Below, one piece after another: positions 9,716 through 19,903 of a stretch of DNA of 64,000 bases. A program made the position numbers and the translations under genes. Every line of letters begins with the position of its first letter. The first letter of the stretch is position 1. The stretch is taken from NCBI RefSeq assembly GCF_041146795.1, contig NC_135172.1:12142137-12206136 (forward strand), written 5' to 3'. A model generated the notes under the pieces. That model saw nothing but the letters and a program-made list of their open reading frames with translations, was not told the origin of the DNA and searched no databases. The DNA comes from Maylandia zebra. Its lineage: Eukaryota; Chordata; Actinopteri; Cichliformes; Cichlidae.

Positions 9716-11308
9716 TGTTACGTTCTGGTCCCGGCAAGTAAATAAACGTAACAAATAGTTTGCCCCACTCACTTCCCACCCACGCACAAACCCCAACAAC
9801 GACACCTTTTTCAAGTATTTAAGCAGCCATTTATTTTCATCGGCAGTGAGCAATGCCAAAACAATAAACAAAACTCCCTATAAAACAATCCCTACTCTTC
9901 CCTACACCAAAATAAAAAGAAGCCAAAACAAAAGACAAGTCACTTAACTAACTATCTAACGAAAAACAGGAGAAAACTTGTTCAACAAAAGAAAACGGCT
10001 TCTCACGGCTACTAGGCTGCGACAATGAAAGTTATACAGCAAAGGAACAAAAAGTGACCGCCACTTGTTAACTTATTTACAATTATTTACATGGCAAGGC
10101 TAGAGGTACACGTGAATACTCCAGCCTGCACTACAATGACACAACACACAACTCCCTGCTCATGGCAAAAAAAACACACGCGGTTCTCAATGGATGAGGG
10201 GATGGCACGGCGGGTGCCCCTTGGAGACCATCTGGGCGGGCTACCGGAAGACGGAAAACTGTGAGCAGGAACCGAAAACACCACTTTGTGTGTCAACACA
10301 AACTCATCAGCCCGTATAGCAGCAGCGGCGAGAGTCGTAACCTTCTGTTCATTTAAGTAGGTTACCACAGTGTCTGGTAGTTGGTTTTTAAACTCTTCCA
10401 ACGTCACCAACTCACCCAGGTCATTCAAGGTTTTTACTGCTGTAGCATGACACCACTTATCAAACAGAGTTTTCTTTTCTCTGGCAAACTCCACATAGGT
10501 CTGGTTGGCGGATTTTTCCCCATTCCTAAATCTCTGCCTGTAAGCCTCTGGCACAAGCTCGTAAGCACGCAGGACAGCAGCCTTCACCATATCATAGTCA
10601 AAACTGTCCTCCAGAGAAAGAGCGGTGCACACCTCTTGAGCTTTCCCCACCAATCTACATTGGAGTAGAAGAGACCACACATCTTTTGGCCAGTGCAGCG
10701 CACCTGCGATACGCTCAAACACTGTGAAATACGAATCCACCTCAGTTTCCCGAAACGCCGGCACCATTTTGATGTGTTTACTCACATCAAAGCCACCACC
10801 TGGCATCAAGGCCGGTGGCTGCGGAGATGGCGACTGCGGGGATAATGACTCCGGGGAGGGTGCCTGCGGGGATGGTGACTGGATGGTGAGCCCTGATCCT
10901 CAAGTGCATAGCTTCCACCTCCAACTGCTGTTTCTTTAGCTCCACCTCCTTAATGCGCAGCGTTACCCGCAGCTCCTCCGCAGAAGGGCTAGGTGGAGAA
11001 GGGAGATTTTTCAGTGGGGCAAAAACACCAGCAACAGACACACACACAGCCTGCACTACAATGACACAACACACAACTGACCGAGTCAACGGGGTTCCAA
11101 AAAGCACTCCCAGGTGACTGTCATCCGGACGTTAAGTACTGGAGGTGGTCCATCAATTATCCAGTCCGAAGATATGTAGAGACTCCACCCAGATACCTAG
11201 CAGCCACGCCCAGGTGTCCACCTCCTAGGAGAGAAAAAAGGGAAAATACCGCCAGCCATCCTCCGGTGGGAGGCACAACACCAACAAACACATCACTGGG
11301 TCATAACA
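9716..11308 (-). repeat. 3' LTR of the Gypsy element, with an insertion
   Basis: Begins TGTTATGACC after a purine tract and ends CGTAACA. Without the segment at 10154-11078 its length would be about 668 bases. The 31-base word from AGCCTGCACT to ACACAACT is found at 10123-10153 and again at 11048-11078, on either side of the gag-coding segment. Confidence 0.7.
10154..11078 (-). pseudogene. Gypsy gag segment with SCAN-like domain, embedded in the LTR
   Basis: The minus strand encodes a coiled N-terminal part (ELRVTLRIKEVELKKQQLEV) and a frameshifted but well-preserved SCAN-related capsid domain: PAFRETEVDSYFTVFERIA, LLQCRLVGKAQEVCTALS, AVLRAYELVPEAYRQRFR. The SCAN domain of vertebrate zinc-finger proteins derives from Gmr1-type Gypsy gag. 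A CCHC knuckle starts (CFFCHEQG) but is cut off where the 31-base repeat begins. It cannot make a complete gag protein. Confidence 0.8.
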
Positions 11309-11369
11309 GTTTCCCCCACCCAAAAAAAATCAAACATCCAACCCCACACAAAGATGTTTGATTTACGAC

Positions 11370-11580
11370 CTAGAGAGGGCATCAGCCATAACATTCTCTA
11401 AGCTCTTATATATCGGATCTCAATGTTGAAATCCTGTAGGAGTAAGGACCAACGCATGAGGCGCTGGTTGCTGTTTTAGAAATTTTCTAGAAAAGAAACA
11501 GACTGGGTGGTCAATGCCATTTTCATCCTCCTGCACGAGCACTGCACCCGCCCCCAAAACACTGGCGTCCACCTCTGAAT
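11370..11580 (-). pseudogene. Gypsy RNase H remnant
   Basis: The minus strand reads SEVDASVLGAGAVLVQEDEN and HPVCFFSRKF, then, after an internal deletion and frame change, NQRLMRWSLLLQDFNIEI and ADALSR. The same words occur in the better-preserved copy at 31688-32713. About 60 residues between SRKF and NQRL are missing. Confidence 0.8.
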
Positions 11581-12180
11581 CCTTGGCCCCTCAGGAACCG
11601 CCCAGGGACACCAAAAGTCTCCAGATGGCGCTTTCGCTCCTCTGCCCACGTCAGTCTGAGCCCATTATCAGATGAGATGTTGTCAAAGAAAGACTTTGCT
11701 TTGTCATAGTAGCACTTTGGACCAAAATGATCCTCCCCCGAACTCAGCTGCAACCCCACCTTTTCTCTTCCCTCAGAATTCCCATCTTTTAGATTCAGCC
11801 CCTCCTGTAACTTCTTCTCAAGCGCCTCCTTAATGAATTGCGTGTTGGAGGAATCAAAATCAAAGTCTGTGTCAAATTTAAGGGGTGGGAGATGGAGCAT
11901 TAGCCACCATCAGCTGGCCTCTTCTGCGGTTCCTGTGCCGTCGAGGTCCTTGTCTTTTTCTAGCAGGTGGCCTGGTTTCAGCATTTTGCTGCTGACTGTC
12001 CTGAAAAGTGACTCTACTTGGGTCTGATTGCATGGTGGCTTCAGTGACCCTTGTGGTTTGAATATTTGTTCTTCTCGTCCCCTTGGGCTGCCTCCTATTC
12101 TGCTGCTGCTGTTGCTGGGATCCACTCGCACCTCTCCTCTGCCTAAATGTCTTTACACTGACGGTTTGAACAGCCTTTGA
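11566..12180 (-). pseudogene. lsm14b: Captured LSM14B-like segment inside the Gypsy
   Basis: Part of ORFs 11523-11900 and 11878-12822 (minus). The first part is Gln/Arg-rich (QRRGASGSQQQQQQNRRQ). After a one-base frame change near 11890 come the FDF box (LKFDTDFDFDSSNTQFIKE), CYYDKAKSFFDNISS, and the TFG motif (TWAEERKRHLETFGVPGR) followed by FLRGQGFRGG. This is the C-terminal half of LSM14/RAP55, an RNA-binding P-body protein. No introns are present, so it came from mRNA. It sits between Gypsy protease and RNase H on the same strand. The left boundary (about 12180) is uncertain by some tens of bases. Confidence 0.82.
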
Positions 12181-12819
12181 TGTGGCACGATCGAAACCAC
12201 TGTTATTTGTAAGTGGTATATCAACTACTTCTGGCGACGGAAAAACTGTGCCGCCAGCTAGATCGTTTCCCAAGATGATGTCAATACCTGCAACCGGTAA
12301 CTGGGGTCGCACCCCAAGCTTAACCTCACCAGACAAAAACTGAGATGAAAGCTGCACCAAGTGTAAAGGAACCCGTATTACACACATCCTAACTCCCCAG
12401 GCTAACACATCCGCCCCACAACAGGATTGAGCTGAAAACGGTAAGACCCCCTCACGAATGAGCGACTGTTTCGCACCAGTGTCTCGCAAAATACTGACAG
12501 GAGTCCGCCGATCTTCTCCTATCAAGGGAACAAAGCCGTTTGACACAAACGGCTTAAACTCCTTATCTACTTTATCATTTTCGGGTGCCATCACCTCCCC
12601 CCAGGTAGGAGAGTTTGTCTGTAGAAGGATTATTGGGGAAGGAGATGTACCCTCCCTGGTCATTTCTTTTCTCTTCAGAGCAGTGCAAACCGCAATAAGG
12701 TGTAAGGCAGAAACACCAGCAACAGCCCCCAGCTCAACCTCCCCCGCAGGACCCGGCTCACCAAACAACCCCTTGTCCGTCAACTGGACACACAGGAACT
12801 CCCTAAGCTCTTTCTTCTC
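12180..12819 (-). pseudogene. Gypsy retropepsin region
   Basis: The minus strand encodes an aspartic protease: VPLIGEDRRTPVSILRDTGA holds the DTG active site, followed by LPVAGIDIILGNDLAGG, which is the flap and second-strand region. The frame is open from the host exon (PVEK) through the protease into the LSM14B-like block. Its start is a host codon, not a viral one, because the 5' part of the element was deleted. Confidence 0.78.
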
Positions 12820-12939
12820 CACAGGACGCCTGTCTTTTTCAGGCTCTTCTCCACAGGACGCCTGTCTTTTTCAGGCTCTTCTCCACAAGACGCCTGTCTT
12901 TTTCAGGCTCTTCTCCACAGGACGCCTGTCTTTTTCAGG
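12819..12939 (-). repeat. 32-bp minisatellite inside a coding exon, 4 copies
   Basis: CCACAGGACGCC-type units start at 12819, 12851, 12883 and 12915, a period of exactly 32. The unit is made from TOGARAM exon 8 sequence. As 32 is not a multiple of 3, the second unit is read in another frame and gives a TGA at 12871-12873. Confidence 0.92.
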
Positions 12940-15082
12940 GACAATCTTCACCCACAAATTCATAAAGTCCTTGTGAAGGGTCAGTTTCTCAATGATTGTT
13001 CGCCCATGGTACCTGTGGAAGATTACAGTTGTCATTAATTTTCATTAATTGTGTAAACTCACAGAAAATAAAACATTGATGCACTTCAAACCCATTTAAA
13101 AGTACCCACCTGGCTTCAGGTGCAGCATCCCCTGCCATTCTAGAGGCAGCAATTAGAAATCTTTCAGTGAAGGTTCCTGTTTTCAGGGTGACGGCTGCTC
13201 CAAGTTTGTCAGCCAGCTGGTGCAGGTGTTGAGCCGTGCTATTCCTCACTGCAACACAGCGATGGCTGAGCAAGGACAATATTAGACACACAACTCAGTG
13301 AACATGATCTCTCTTTCATGTCTTCTAATAAAATCACTACAGCTTCTTCTCTCCTCTTACGTCAGTCCTGTGTTAAACAGAGCGCTCAGAATCCGTCCAT
13401 GGCTGCAATTTTCCACCATGGCATCAAGCGCCAGATTGACCTCCTGATGTAGAAAGTTGTTGTTGGTCATTGCAAGCTTCAGCAATAGAGCTCGGCCTGT
13501 TGTTTCAACTTCTGGGTCCATTGTTCTCTGGAGCTGAATGTAGAGCTCATTGATGGCATGTATGGCCTCAAAGGCTATTGCTGAGCGTTGGTTTTTCACC
13601 TAAAATGTGAGTGAAAATCATCAGTTGAGGCTGTAGTATGCACTTGAAGGGAAACTAGCTGCATGAAACGCATATAAGAAACATAAAGTGTGCAATACCT
13701 CCTCAATGAGGACCAGACACACTTCATGTAGTTTAGTCTTCAGGATGTCCGAGTGGTGCTTTGCCAGAGACTGAATAGTTTGCAAGCCCTGTCTTTTCTT
13801 AATCCTGTATTTACACAACACAACATTGAACACGACTTCAGGAACACCACAAATAACACAGCCACATTATGCAGCACTGTTTCTGTGCAGTATTTAATGT
13901 CTCCTTACTACGTTTCTTACCAGTCGTCTGAAGACAGCAGACTAAAGCTGTGGGACAGGCTCTCTACAGGTGTAGCTACAGGCGGGAGTTTGACCCTGCT
14001 CTCTCTTGGATTATTCTGACTGCACTGACTGTCTGCTTTCTTGTCTGATAATCAACGAGGTTAGTAAAAAGAAACTGTCATTTCTTCTAATTCGAAGCAT
14101 GATGCAGTGATTAATTGTTCATTAAAATCTTTTTAAAAAATCTCTTAATTTAAAGTTTGATTATTCAGCATCTTCTACAGTTACTGAGGAAAACCACTTA
14201 CCGTCTATAGGGACGACTTTTGCACGGCGCAGCAGCGTCCCAGGCCGAGGTCCTCGTTTTTGCGGTATGGGAACTGTTGGAGGTTTTGGAGTCAAAGGCT
14301 TTACTGCAGTAAATGTTTTGGTTGGTACTGTGTGTCCAGGTGAGGTTACAATCCCATCCTGGAAATGCTGCAGTTTTTCCAAAATAGGCCCAAATTTGTC
14401 TTTTGCTGTCAAGACTCTTATTCCACGAATGACCTTCGTGTCTGTTTAGACAAAAAAATAACTAAATAACTACAAATTGACATCTTACAAAAACAACAAT
14501 AAACATTTTTCTTCCTGATTTTTTTTTTCTTCAAAAAAGCATATAAAATGAATGGACAGCAAGAATGTGTAATTTAGCATTAAAATAGATAATCTACAGT
14601 GTCAAATTTTAAAATCTAAACTAACTGATTAACAGCAGGTGTAACCACTAAAGAAAAGCATCACCTTTGAACCGACCTGCTCCTGAATGTTTAGCAGAGA
14701 AAACAGGCAATTGCGATGGACAAGCTGCTCGAGGAGGTGGAGGAACTGGAGTGAGCGGTGTCATCTCAACAGGACTAACAATGAAAGGAATGGCCCTCAG
14801 ATCACTTGGTGTGTGTGTGTCTGCAGAGCTGAGGCTACTCAGACTTCTTTCAGGGTCCTCCTGATTCCAAAAGGGGTCATCCAAACAGTTCCAGCTTCCC
14901 TGGACTATCTCTGGAGAGCCTGCGCATTGCTCAGGTAAAGGTGGGAGTTACACAGCATAATCTCTGGGTCTCTGTGCGATATGCAATGTGTCTGCCTGTT
15001 GAAAGAACACATTTGTCTTACTGCTCTGAGCTTTGTGAAAGTCCAGGATCCTGGACTCTGTGGTGAAGCGCTGACAGTTGCT
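12871..15082 (-). pseudogene. TOGARAM-like gene copy A (exons 2-8), with nonsense codon
   Basis: Exons on the minus strand: 14665-15082, 14202-14441, 13921-14032, 13699-13804, 13361-13599, 13110-13265 and 13012 downward. All have AG/GT borders in agreement with copy B. Exons 5-8 encode a TOG (HEAT-like) domain of the TOGARAM/crescerin family, which binds tubulin in cilia. Copy A has CAA changed to TAA at 14948-14950 in exon 2 and only a stub of exon 1 next to the duplication joint, so it lacks the start codon. It is a pseudogene or, at most, a source of alternative 3' exons. Confidence 0.8.
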
Positions 15083-15261
15083 CTGTCTACAGTGACTTAC
15101 ACAAAAATTACACTGTGCAAAGCAGCAAAATATAACACATCTCTCAGAAACATTTACATTTGATCAGCAGAGAAGTCAAGAATGAGTATGTTTAGTTACT
15201 TACATCTCCACCTGTGCGTCCCCTTGTCCGTCAACTGGACACACAGGAACTCCCTAAGCTC

Positions 15262-15454
15262 TTTCTTCTTCGCAGGACGCCTGTCTTTTTCAGGCTCTTC
15301 TCCACAGGACGCCTGTCTTTTTCAGGCTCTTCTCCACAGGACGCCTGTCTTTTTCAGGCTCTTCTCCACAAGACGCCTGTCTTTTTCAGGCTCTTCTCCA
15401 CAGGACGCCTGTCTTTTTCAGGCTCTTCTCCACAGGACGCCTGTCTTTTTCAGG
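15262..15454 (-). repeat. 32-bp minisatellite, 6 copies, in the last exon of copy B
   Basis: Same unit as at 12819-12939, now six times. The left-most unit has CGCAGG instead of CACAGG, and one unit has CACAAG, as in A, showing the array expanded or contracted after the segment was duplicated. Confidence 0.92.
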
Positions 15455-17793
15455 GACAATCTTCACCCACAAATTCATAAAGTCCTTGTGAAGGGTCAGT
15501 TTCTCAATGATTGTTCGCCCATGGTACCTGTGGAAGATTACAGTTGTCATTAATTTTCATTAATTGTGTAAACTCACAGAAAATAAAACATTGATGCACT
15601 TCAAACCCATTTAAAAGTACCCACCTGGCTTCAGGTGCAGCATCCCCTGCCATTCTAGAGGCAGCAATTAGAAATCTTTCAGTGAAGGTTCCTGTTTTCA
15701 GGGTGACGGCTGCTCCAAGTTTGTCAGCCAGCTGGTGCAGGTGTTGAGCCGTGCTATTCCTCACTGCAACACAGCGATGGCTGAGCAAGGACAATATTAG
15801 ACACACAACTCAGTGAACATGATCTCTCTTTCATGTCTTCTAATAAAATCACTACAGCTTCTTCTCTCCTCTTACGTCAGTCCTGTGTTAAACAGAGCGC
15901 TCAGAATCCGTCCATGGCTGCAATTTTCCACCATGGCATCAAGCGCCAGATTGACCTCCTGATGTAGAAAGTTGTTGTTGGTCATTGCAAGCTTCAGCAA
16001 TAGAGCTCGGCCTGTTGTTTCAACTTCTGGGTCCATTGTTCTCTGGAGCTGAATGTAGAGCTCATTGATGGCATGTATGGCCTCAAAGGCTATTGCTGAG
16101 CGTTGGTTTTTCACCTAAAATGTGAGTGAAAATCATCAGTTGAGGCTGTAGTATGCACTTGAAGGGAAACTAGCTGCATGAAACGCATATAAGAAACATA
16201 AAGTGTGCAATACCTCCTCAATGAGGACCAGACACACTTCATGTAGTTTAGTCTTCAGGATGTCCGAGTGGTGCTTTGCCAGAGACTGAATAGTTTGCAA
16301 GCCCTGTCTTTTCTTAATCCTGTATTTACACAACACAACATTGAACACGACTTCAGGAACACCACAAATAACACAGCCACATTATGCAGCACTGTTTCTG
16401 TGCAGTATTTAATGTCTCCTTACTACGTTTCTTACCAGTCGTCTGAAGACAGCAGACTAAAGCTGTGGGACAGGCTCTCTACAGGTGTAGCTACAGGCGG
16501 GAGTTTGACCCTGCTCTCTCTTGGATTATTCTGACTGCACTGACTGTCTGCTTTCTTGTCTGATAATCAACGAGGTTAGTAAAAAGAAACTGTCATTTCT
16601 TCTAATTCGAAGCATGATGCAGTGATTAATTGTTCATTAAAATCTTTTTAAAAAATCTCTTAATTTAAAGTTTGATTATTCAGCATCTTCTACAGTTACT
16701 GAGGAAAACCACTTACCGTCTATAGGGACGACTTTTGCACGGCGCAGCAGCGTCCCAGGCCGAGGTCCTCGTTTTTGCGGTATGGGAACTGTTGGAGGTT
16801 TTGGAGTCAAAGGCTTTACTGCAGTAAATGTTTTGGTTGGTACTGTGTGTCCAGGTGAGGTTACAATCCCATCCTGGAAATGCTGCAGTTTTTCCAAAAT
16901 AGGCCCAAATTTGTCTTTTGCTGTCAAGACTCTTATTCCACGAATGACCTTCGTGTCTGTTTAGACAAAAAAATAACTAAATAACTACAAATTGACATCT
17001 TACAAAAACAACAATAAACATTTTTCTTCCTGATTTTTTTTTTCTTCAAAAAAGCATATAAAATGAATGGACAGCAAGAATGTGTAATTTAGCATTAAAA
17101 TAGATAATCTACAGTGTCAAATTTTAAAATCTAAACTAACTGATTAACAGCAGGTGTAACCACTAAAGAAAAGCATCACCTTTGAACCGACCTGCTCCTG
17201 AATGTTTAGCAGAGAAAACAGGCAATTGCGATGGACAAGCTGCTCGAGGAGGTGGAGGAACTGGAGTGAGCGGTGTCATCTCAACAGGACTAACAATGAA
17301 AGGAATGGCCCTCAGATCACTTGGTGTGTGTGTGTCTGCAGAGCTGAGGCTACTCAGACTTCTTTCAGGGTCCTCCTGATTCCAAAAGGGGTCATCCAAA
17401 CAGTTCCAGCTTCCCTGGACTATCTCTGGAGAGCCTGCGCATTGCTCAGGTAAAGGTGGGAGTTGCACAGCATAATCTCTGGGTCTCTGTGCGATATGCA
17501 ATGTGTCTGCCTGTTGAAAGAACACATTTGTCTTACTGCTCTGAGCTTTGTGAAAGTCCAGGATCCTGGACTCTGTGGTGAAGCGCTGACAGTTGCTCTG
17601 TCTACAGTGACTTACACAAAAATTACACTGTGCAAAGCAGCAAAATATAACACATCTCTCAGAAACATTTACATTTGATCAGCAGAGAAGACAAGAATGA
17701 GTATGTTTAGTTACTTACATCTCCACCTGTGCGCTTTCTCTGAATCAAATCTTCAAAGCGATGGAAAAAGTTATCTGATGTCTTTTCAGACAT
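15386..17793 (-). CDS. TOGARAM-like TOG-domain protein, copy B, 8 exons
   Basis: Exons: 17719-17795 (ATG at 17791-17793), 17180-17597, 16717-16956, 16436-16547, 16214-16319, 15876-16114, 15625-15780, 15527 down to a TGA at 15386-15388. All phases agree, giving 495 codons. N-terminus MSEKTSDNFFHRFEDLIQRK, then a Pro/Ser-rich linker (TPLTPVPPPPRAACPSQ), then a TOG domain: KKRQGLQTIQSLAKHHSDIL, KNQRSAIAFEAIHAINELY, HRCVAVRNSTAQHLHQLADK, YHGRTIIEKLTLHKDF. TOGARAM proteins use TOG arrays to bind tubulin at cilia; this one has a single array unit and is short. The minisatellite supplies the stop after VLWRRA in place of the original C-terminus. An upstream 5' UTR exon must exist, as the ATG exon starts at an AG acceptor. 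TOGARAM1 or 2 cannot be settled by eye. Confidence 0.72.
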
Positions 17794-18059
17794 GCCTGAG
17801 ATAAAAAGTGAACAAATTGTTTAGAAATAGAAAGTTAGTGAGTGCTGCTCAGTGTGTGAGTGGCAAGTTCTAACTGAGCTGCTCAGTAAATAGCTGTTAT
17901 GATGTGGAACTCACAGAGCATTTTTTGAAAATATTCATATATATACACTATTTTGTGTTTACAAAAATATCAGACATGTCTAAATCAAAGGCAGCTTATG
18001 ATCTCTAATTATGATCTTTAATCAACAAATTTAAATAGACGTCCTAATCACAGCTTCTA

Positions 18060-18310
18060 AAACTAGACAACACTATACTGATAAATTCATATAAAACAGC
18101 AAAAAGGAGATAAAAGCACTGTCATAAATAGAGAAATAAGTACAGTAAATAAATAAATACAGTTTTTAAAAAATATAGAAAAAAAACATGTGTCATTTGT
18201 TACAACGACAACAAAATAGCAGCTTGGACAAAGCTGTTTCTTCAAACTTCGCCTGCATTTAGGGGCTGCAAACCTCTGTCCCACAGGAAGAAGCTGAAAT
18301 CCTCCAATAA
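18060..18310 (-). repeat. Possible LINE 3' end fragment
   Basis: The minus strand reads LPVGQRFAAPKCRRSLKKQ, which resembles the last residues of Rex1/L2-type reverse transcriptases, followed by an AT-rich tail. Short and degenerate. Confidence 0.35.
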
Positions 18311-18506
18311 GGGGTGGGAGTCATTTAAAGTAGAGTAACTCATCCTCTACAACTGCCTAGTATTCAAGGACTCTATGTTAAGATGCTCTAACATGGTACA
18401 GTACCTTCAGAAACGCCTCAAATTTCTATACTGAAAATTAAATCTCTTCTCAGGAACCTTTTCTCCATTCAGTAGAAGTAGATCTAGTATTCATTTTAAA
18501 GTTCTA

Positions 18507-19903
18507 ATGAAGACAGCAGACTAAAGCTGTGGGACAGGCTCTCTACAGGTGTAGCTACAGGCGGGAGTTTGACCCTGCTCTCTCTTGGATTATTCTGACT
18601 GCACTGACTGTCTGCTTTCTTGTCTGATAATCAACGAGGTTAGTAAAAAGAAACTGTCATTTCTTCTAATTCGAAGCATGATGCAGTGATTAATTGTTCA
18701 TTAAAATCTTTTTAAAAAATCTCTTAATTTAAAGTTTGATTATTCAGCATCTTCTACAGTTACTGAGGAAAACCACTTACTGTCTATAGGGACGACTTTT
18801 GCACGGGGCAGCAGCGTCCCAGGCCGAGGTCCTCGTTTTTGCGGTATGGGAACTGTTGGAGGTTTTGGAGTCAAAATAGGCCCAAATTTGTCTTTTGCTG
18901 TCAAGACTCTTATTCCACGAATGAACTTCGTGTCTGTTTAGACAAAAAATAACTAAATAACTACAAATTGACATCTTACAAAAACAACAATAAACATTTT
19001 TCTTCCTGATTTTTTTTTCTTCAAAAAAGCATATAAAATGAATGGACAGCAAGAATGTGTAATTTAGCATTAAAATAGATAATCTACAGTGTCAAATTTT
19101 AAAATCTAAACTAACTGATTAACAGCAGGTGTCACCACTACAGAAAAGCATCACCTTTGAACCGCAATTGCGATGGACAAGCTGCTCGAGGAGGTGGAGG
19201 AACTGGAGTGAGCGGTGTCATCTCAACAGGACTAACAATGAAAGGAATGGCCCTCAGATCACTTGGTGTGTGTGTGTCTGCAGAGCTGAGGCTACTCAGA
19301 CTTCTTTCAGGGTCCTCCTGATTCCAAAAGGGGTCATCCAAACAGTTCCAGCTTCTCTGGACTCTCTGTGGAGAGCCTGCGCATTGCTCAGGTAAAGGTG
19401 GGAGTTGCACAGCATAATCTCTGGGTCTCATTGCGATATGCAATGTGTCTGCCTGTTGAAAGAACACATTTGTCTTACTGCTCTGAGCTTTGTGAAAGTC
19501 CAGGATCCTGGACTCTGTGGTGAAGCGCTGACAGTTGCTCTGTCTACAGTGACTTACACAAAAATTACACTGTGCAAAGCAGCAAAATATAACACATCTC
19601 TCAGAAACATTTACATTTGATCAGCAGAGAAGTCAAGAATGAGTATGTTTAGTTACTTACATCTCCACCTGTGCGCTTTCTCTGAATCAAATCTTCAAAG
19701 CGATGGAAAAAGTTATCTGATGTCTTTTCAGACATGCCTGAGATAAAAAGTGAACAAATTGTTTAGAAATAGAAAGTTAGTGAGTGCTGCTCAGTGTGTG
19801 AGTGGCAAGTTCTAACTGAGCTGCTCAGTAAATAACTGTTATGATGTGGAACTCACAGAGCATTTTTTGAAAATATTCATATATATACACTATTTTGTGT
19901 TTA
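18507..19903 (-). pseudogene. TOGARAM-like gene copy C, exons 1-4 only
   Basis: Partial third copy: exon 1 19661-19737 with the same ATG, exon 2 19155-19539, exon 3 18781-18933, and exon 4 from 18611 down to a break at 18507. Homology ends at 19903 on the right. The TOG-domain exons are absent. Against B it has a 33-base deletion in exon 2 and an 87-base deletion in exon 3; both keep the frame. Exon 1, its splice sites and the linker are intact, so it could supply a 5' part by splicing, though nothing shows that it does. Confidence 0.8.

Larger units (their letters stand above)
9716..12819 (-). mobile_element. Decayed Gmr1/SCAN-gag-type Gypsy element inserted in the TOGARAM last exon
   Basis: Minus-strand order from 12819 down: protease region, a captured LSM14B-like block, a remnant of RNase H, polypurine tract (plus 11309-11322), and a 3' LTR starting TGTTATGACC at 11308 and ending CGTAACA at 9716. 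The LTR has an AATAAA near 9835 and contains a displaced gag segment. The 5' LTR, leader, integrase and nearly all reverse transcriptase are missing. RNase H is directly followed by the polypurine tract with no integrase after it, which fits the unusual Gmr1 domain order (integrase before RT). Confidence 0.85.
12769..15219 (-). repeat. Tandem duplication unit A (TOGARAM exons plus 50 bp of Gypsy)
   Basis: Nearly identical to 15220-17734 at a constant offset of 2515 bases, apart from two extra 32-base minisatellite units in B. The unit runs from 50 bases inside the Gypsy to the middle of TOGARAM exon 1. The joint at 15219/15220 places Gypsy sequence directly against the 3' end of exon 1. Confidence 0.93.
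15220..17962 (-). repeat. Tandem duplication unit B
   Basis: Copy of 12769-15219, extended on its right by original sequence (exon 1 and its upstream intron), which is shared with unit C to about 17962. Unit B has six minisatellite units against four in A. Very few base differences are seen between A and B, so the duplication is recent. Confidence 0.9.

Noticed and set aside
12458..12976. 172-codon plus-strand frame with FFRLFSTGRLSFSG-type repeats
   Set aside because: Antisense translation of the 32-bp minisatellite and Gypsy; the coding strand is minus.
12819..15454. CRISPR array, because of regularly spaced 32-bp units
   Set aside because: Units are contiguous with no spacers, lie in a eukaryotic exon and are simply a minisatellite.
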